Shown here: positions 63,862-64,000 of the stretch, one piece after another
How positions within the stretch are numbered: the first letter of the stretch is position 1
Layout: each line of letters opens with the position of its first letter
Assembly: GCF_017948595.1 (NCBI RefSeq)
Contig: NZ_JAGFBV010000005.1
Location: 62,001 to 126,000 of the forward strand
Direction of reading: 5' to 3'
DNA from: Flavobacterium geliluteum
GTDB taxonomy: Bacteria > Bacteroidota > Bacteroidia > Flavobacteriales > Flavobacteriaceae
Length of the DNA stretch: 64,000 nt
The notes under the pieces: model-generated
What the model was told of the DNA's origin: nothing
The model's input: only the letters and a program-made list of their open reading frames with translations
Databases searched by the model: none
Program-made: the position numbers and the translations under genes

Positions 63862-64000
63862 ATAGCCACAGATTGCACAGATTAAAATGATTTTTTGTTC
63901 ACCACAAGTTTCACTAATCCATACGAATTTTAATTTAATTTTAAAATTTTGAACGCAATATAATTAGTGAAAATTAGTGAAATTCGTGGCAAACTTTCAT
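63862..64000. repeat. Terminal intergenic stretch with Flavobacterium-type repeats
   Basis: Contains CCACAGATTGCACAGATT and, near the end, AAATTCGTGGCAAAC, patterns recurrent between genes in this genus. No gene. Confidence 0.4.

Overview
The window is AT-rich chromosomal DNA of a Flavobacterium, close to F. johnsoniae as far as can be judged by eye. The evidence is a long flexirubin/dialkylresorcinol pigment cluster, a tyrosine ammonia-lyase nearly identical to my memory of the F. johnsoniae enzyme, Bacteroidetes-type promoters (TTG ... TAnnTTTG), lipoproteins with Bacteroidetes lipoboxes, a Nudix-type AraR-like regulator, and the IPExxxVDY marker gene between rnc and pyk.

Region 1 (1-31021, minus strand) is one 31-kb run of 32 co-oriented, mostly overlapping or tightly spaced genes. 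It begins with tyrosine ammonia-lyase (29501-31021) and runs off the left edge inside a PaaK-like acyl-CoA ligase. It holds the pieces of an aryl-polyene type II PKS: two ACPs, three active ketosynthases, a chain-length-factor-like partner, a half-length KS-like protein, a ketoreductase, three hot-dog proteins and a thioesterase. It also holds the DarA/DarB resorcinol-forming pair and two CrtI/RetSat-like FAD oxidoreductases. Several candidate acyltransferases are present: BtrH-like, C45, LpxL-like and PlsC fused to an MMPL exporter. Envelope and export genes complete it: an ABC-2 transporter, LolA, a lipoprotein, a small beta-barrel, GT2-DUF2062 and a NodB deacetylase. The expected product is a polyene acid with a 4-hydroxyphenyl end esterified to a dialkylresorcinol. 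A divergent flavin-dependent halogenase (31124-32383) is probably a tailoring enzyme.

Region 2 (32409-43869) is sugar catabolism: an SSS symporter, galT, galK and a Nudix/winged-helix AraR-like regulator on the minus strand, divergent from araB-araD-araA and a lipoprotein aldose 1-epimerase.

Region 3 (44076-49385, plus strand) has OsmC, a small lipoprotein, an unlisted 46-residue Pro/Lys-rich ORF, tRNA-Leu(CAA), prs, rplY, pth and superoxide dismutase, with intergenic repeats.

Region 4 (49386-50196) is a gene-free stretch holding three tandem 186-bp units. Each looks like a complete small-RNA gene on the minus strand: a -33/-7 promoter with exactly 20 nt spacing, a conserved body of about 70 nt, and an intrinsic terminator whose stem changes sequence but stays paired. 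This is the most interesting structure in the window.

Region 5 (50197-64000) is core housekeeping: purF, a PfkB kinase, rnhA and purN on the minus strand; acpP, fabF, rnc, IPExxxVDY, pyk and a secreted C1B peptidase on the plus strand; two tandem tRNA-Asn genes; rseP; and an Old Yellow Enzyme homologue. No prophage, CRISPR array, rRNA or intact insertion sequence was seen.
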